A stretch of DNA of 40,130 nucleotides, from NCBI GenBank assembly GCA_003134695.1, contig PLCB01000043.1, forward strand, positions 1-40,130. The letters are read 5' to 3'. This DNA comes from Candidatus Zemynaea palustris (lineage in GTDB: Bacteria; Vulcanimicrobiota; Vulcanimicrobiia; Vulcanimicrobiales; Vulcanimicrobiaceae). This document shows positions 38,342 to 40,130 of this stretch, piece after piece (within the stretch, counting starts at the first letter, position 1; every line of letters begins with the position of its first letter). The notes beneath the pieces were generated by a model, which did no database searches, was not told where the DNA came from, and saw only the letters and a program-made list of their open reading frames with translations. Position numbers and translations under genes: made by a program.

Positions 38342-39219
38342 TCGAAGAGGCCTTCGACTCCGAAGATTCCGCGGGGACGAATCAGGAGGATGATCGCCAT
38401 GATCACAAAGCCGGACAATTCGATCGAGAGCGGCCCAATGACCGGGACGAGTTCCATCAGGCTGGAGACCACGCCGATGATCAAGCCACCGACGACGGCT
38501 CCCCAGAACGACCCGATGCCACCGACGATGACGATCACGAAGGTAAGCACGATCCACTGCGAACCGAGGGTGGGAATGATCGCGTAAACGGGCGCCGCAA
38601 GCGCGCCGGCAAGCGCGGCCATGAACGAGCCGATCCCGAAGACGAAGGTGAAGACCAGCGGCATGTTGATGCCGAGGACTCGGACCATCTCCGCATCGCG
38701 AGTTCCGGCACGGATGATCATGCCGATGTTTGTCTTGTTGATGAGCAGCCACACGCCGGTCAGGATGACAATCGTGATCCCCACCAAGAAGACGTCCTTG
38801 TAGATCGGGACTTCGAAGCCCGCAAAGCTGACCGAGCCGCTGAGGTAATCCGGCGTCTGCGTGCGGACCGCGATATCGCCCCAGATTCTGCGCACGACCT
38901 GCTCGAAGATCAGGGCCGCTCCATAGGTCAGGAGCAGCGTGTACTCCGGTATACGCTTGTAGAGCGGCCGAATCAGCGACGACTCGAACAGCATGCCGAA
39001 GGCGCCAATGATCAAGGCCGCGCAGAAGATGCCCGGCCAGAACCCGATGTGCGACTGCAGCGTGTACGCGACGTAAGCGCCCAACATGAAGAACGAGCCG
39101 TGCGAGAAATTGATGACGCCCATCAGGCCGAGGATGATGTTCAACCCCAGCGCCACGAGGATATAAAGCATCCCGAGCGTCAGGCCATTGATGAACTGAT
39201 CGCCGATCTGGTGCAGCAC
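38338..39219 (-). CDS. livH: Branched-chain amino acid-type permease LivH
   Basis: 293 residues, mostly membrane-embedded. LivH marks: QFINGLTLGMLYILVALGL at the start, GVINFSHGSFFMLGAYVAY, RAGTRDAEMVRVLGIN and GGIGSFWGAVVGGLIIG. First gene of the importer. No periplasmic LivK-type binding protein is encoded on either side within the window, so the substrate (amino acid, urea, short amide or aromatic acid) stays open. Confidence 0.95.
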   Translation of the reverse strand: MLHQIGDQFINGLTLGMLYILVALGLNIILGLMGVINFSHGSFFMLGAYVAYTLQSHIGFWPGIFCAALIIGAFGMLFESSLIRPLYKRIPEYTLLLTYGAALIFEQVVRRIWGDIAVRTQTPDYLSGSVSFAGFEVPIYKDVFLVGITIVILTGVWLLINKTNIGMIIRAGTRDAEMVRVLGINMPLVFTFVFGIGSFMAALAGALAAPVYAIIPTLGSQWIVLTFVIVIVGGIGSFWGAVVGGLIIGVVSSLMELVPVIGPLSIELSGFVIMAIILLIRPRGIFGVEGLFE

Positions 39220-39767
39220 GAGGCGCGGATTCCGGTGAGAGCGGTCAAAACCTTGCCCCGCAGCTCCGACCGAATTGCGCGGCTACATACTACGTAGCAG
39301 AAAGCACGGGTCTGCTGGCAGGGGTCAAACCGGCCGAGCGAAACGGCAGCCGCCGTGGGGTCAAGATCGCTGGCTGTTTCAGGCTCCGCTCATTCGGCCG
39401 TGGGTGACCCGGGCACGGTGCGACGCTGCGCCGGTCGGGCGGGCGCCGGTAATGGCTGCTAGCTGCTCGTAGCGCCTCAAACCTAGCTCCGAGCGCTCGC
39501 CGGCGGCCTGGGGGCCGCGCTTTGGCGTGCCCTCGGCTCGGGCGGCCCCTGAGGCCCCGACTCCGAGCGTCCTCCCAGGTTAGCGGCCCCCGCCTTTCAT
39601 GGTGACCGAAACTCCCTGAATCTCGTTTCATGTTATGCGGCTATACGGCGACGCCGGATTGTCACCGACAACACACACAAAGGGTAAGTCGGCGGAACCC
39701 GGCAAGTCGTACCCCCAGGTGCCGCCGGAGCCGCAAGAGGCCGGCGGACAGGAGCCAAAACCAGAAT
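39220..39767. other. 548-base gene-free region with nested inverted repeats
   Basis: Lies between the divergent livH and clpC genes. No open frame here has protein-like composition. It contains a stretch with nested complementarity: 39331-39340 with 39387-39400 (CGGCCGAGCG against CGCTC-ATT-CGGCCG), and inside it 39347-39351 with 39372-39376 plus AAA/TTT flanks. A second hairpin, GCGGCC-TGGG-GGCCGC, lies at 39503-39518. A structured RNA is possible; I found none of the conserved cores of RNase P RNA, tmRNA or SRP RNA. It should also hold the promoters of livH and clpC; no CIRCE-type operator was seen. Confidence 0.4.
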
Positions 39768-40130
39768 GTCAATGTGGGAACCGTTCACCGAGCGCGCGCG
39801 GCGCAGCATCGTGCTCGCGCAAGAAGAGGCGCAACGGCTCGGCAACAACTACATCGGAACCGAGCATATCTTGCTCGGGATTATCTCCGAAGGCGAGAGC
39901 CTGGCCGCCAAAGTGCTCGAGACGCTGGGCGTCAACCTCGCCAAGGTTCGGCAAGAGGTTGAAGCGATCGTCGGCCGCGGCGGCCAGACGGTTCAGCAAG
40001 AGATGGTGTTCACGCCGCGCGCGAAGCGCGTCATCGAGCTCGCCTTCGAAGAGGCTCGCCAGCTCAATCATAATTACATCGGTACCGAGCACCTGTTGCT
40101 CGGCCTGATCCGCGAAGGCGAAGGCGTCGC
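39768..40130 (+). CDS. clpC: ATP-dependent Clp protease ATP-binding subunit ClpC, 5' part only
   Basis: First 121 codons of a ClpC/ClpA-type AAA+ unfoldase, cut by the window edge. The N-domain is unmistakable: [23 protein letters not shown], with the two-fold repeat [14 protein letters not shown] and [15 protein letters not shown], which bind adaptors and substrates (arginine-phosphate sites in Gram-positive ClpC). GGAG at 39753-39756 lies 11 bases before ATG 39768; a second ATG two codons in is possible. The paralogue ClpA or ClpB would show other N-domains; the repeat spacing favours ClpC. No ctsR, mcsA or mcsB precede it. Confidence 0.95.

Noticed and set aside
38342-38752. Upstream extension of the livM frame
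   Set aside because: Out-of-frame livH sequence; GTGA at 38338-38341 gives the normal LivM start.
39290-39631. Minus-strand frame of 113 codons in the gap before clpC
   Set aside because: Arg/Pro-rich and without protein-like pattern. The region is better described as possible structured RNA.
39220-39640. RNase P RNA, tmRNA or SRP RNA
   Set aside because: Checked both strands for the conserved core strings of each and did not find them.
39640-39767. CIRCE-type or CtsR operator before clpC
   Set aside because: Only a short TTGTC/GACAA symmetry near 39660; it does not match CIRCE or the CtsR heptad repeat.
1-40130. CRISPR arrays, insertion sequences, prophage or attachment sites
   Set aside because: No regularly spaced repeats, transposase or integrase motifs, or tRNA-flanked duplications seen.

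Overview
The window is about 40 kb of high-GC bacterial chromosome, densely packed with metabolic genes. I see no tRNA, rRNA, CRISPR array, phage gene or insertion sequence. Neighbouring genes repeatedly share start and stop bases (ATGA, GTGA and once CTGA). The mix suggests a free-living aerobic heterotroph with a diderm-type envelope: AnmK-based murein recycling, a secreted S46 peptidase, form II CO-dehydrogenase-like enzymes, a branched-chain amino-acid type importer, and a ClpC-type chaperone. ClpC argues against an ordinary proteobacterium. A poorly cultured high-GC lineage such as Eremiobacterota is plausible, but this is inference and nothing here proves the taxon.

Left part, 1-9.3 kb. 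A minus-strand iron(III)-type ABC importer (permease running off the left edge, plus binding protein) is followed by a structured intergenic hairpin. Then come an S46 dipeptidyl-peptidase, an HxlR regulator divergent from two tandem DoxX genes with a clear promoter and a palindromic operator, a small secreted protein, a protein with two retropepsin-like DTG motifs, and two small proteins of unknown function.

Murein-recycling block, 9.36-15.9 kb, plus strand. A MalK-type ATPase, NagZ, a YbbE/AmiE-like serine hydrolase, AnmK, a GlcNAc/MurNAc-type kinase and MurQ are joined end to end by overlapping start and stop codons. Together they would take GlcNAc-anhydroMurNAc muropeptides to GlcNAc-6-phosphate. 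A lower-GC secreted protein, a GNAT acetyltransferase and a secreted DUF4127 protein follow.

Minus-strand block, 29.2 down to 18.6 kb. Thirteen genes face the same way: XdhC/CoxI maturation factors, CoxG, a MocA-like nucleotidyltransferase, a MIP18/SufT-like protein, propionyl-CoA carboxylase beta, a DsbA-like protein, an Asp/Glu-racemase-like protein, FabI, a carboxylase epsilon-like subunit, propionyl-CoA carboxylase alpha, the methylmalonyl-CoA mutase catalytic subunit, and methylmalonyl-CoA epimerase. The epimerase begins with CTG. The block carries most of the propionyl-CoA to succinyl-CoA route; the B12-binding mutase subunit is not in the window.

Right part, 29.3-40.1 kb. Divergent from the maturation genes is a coxS-coxL-coxM set whose CoxL has the form II AYRGAGR motif. 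Convergent with it is an isoquinoline-1-oxidoreductase-like pair (iorA, iorB). Next comes livH-livM-livG-livF with no binding-protein gene. A 548-base gene-free stretch with nested inverted repeats precedes the start of clpC, which runs off the right edge.
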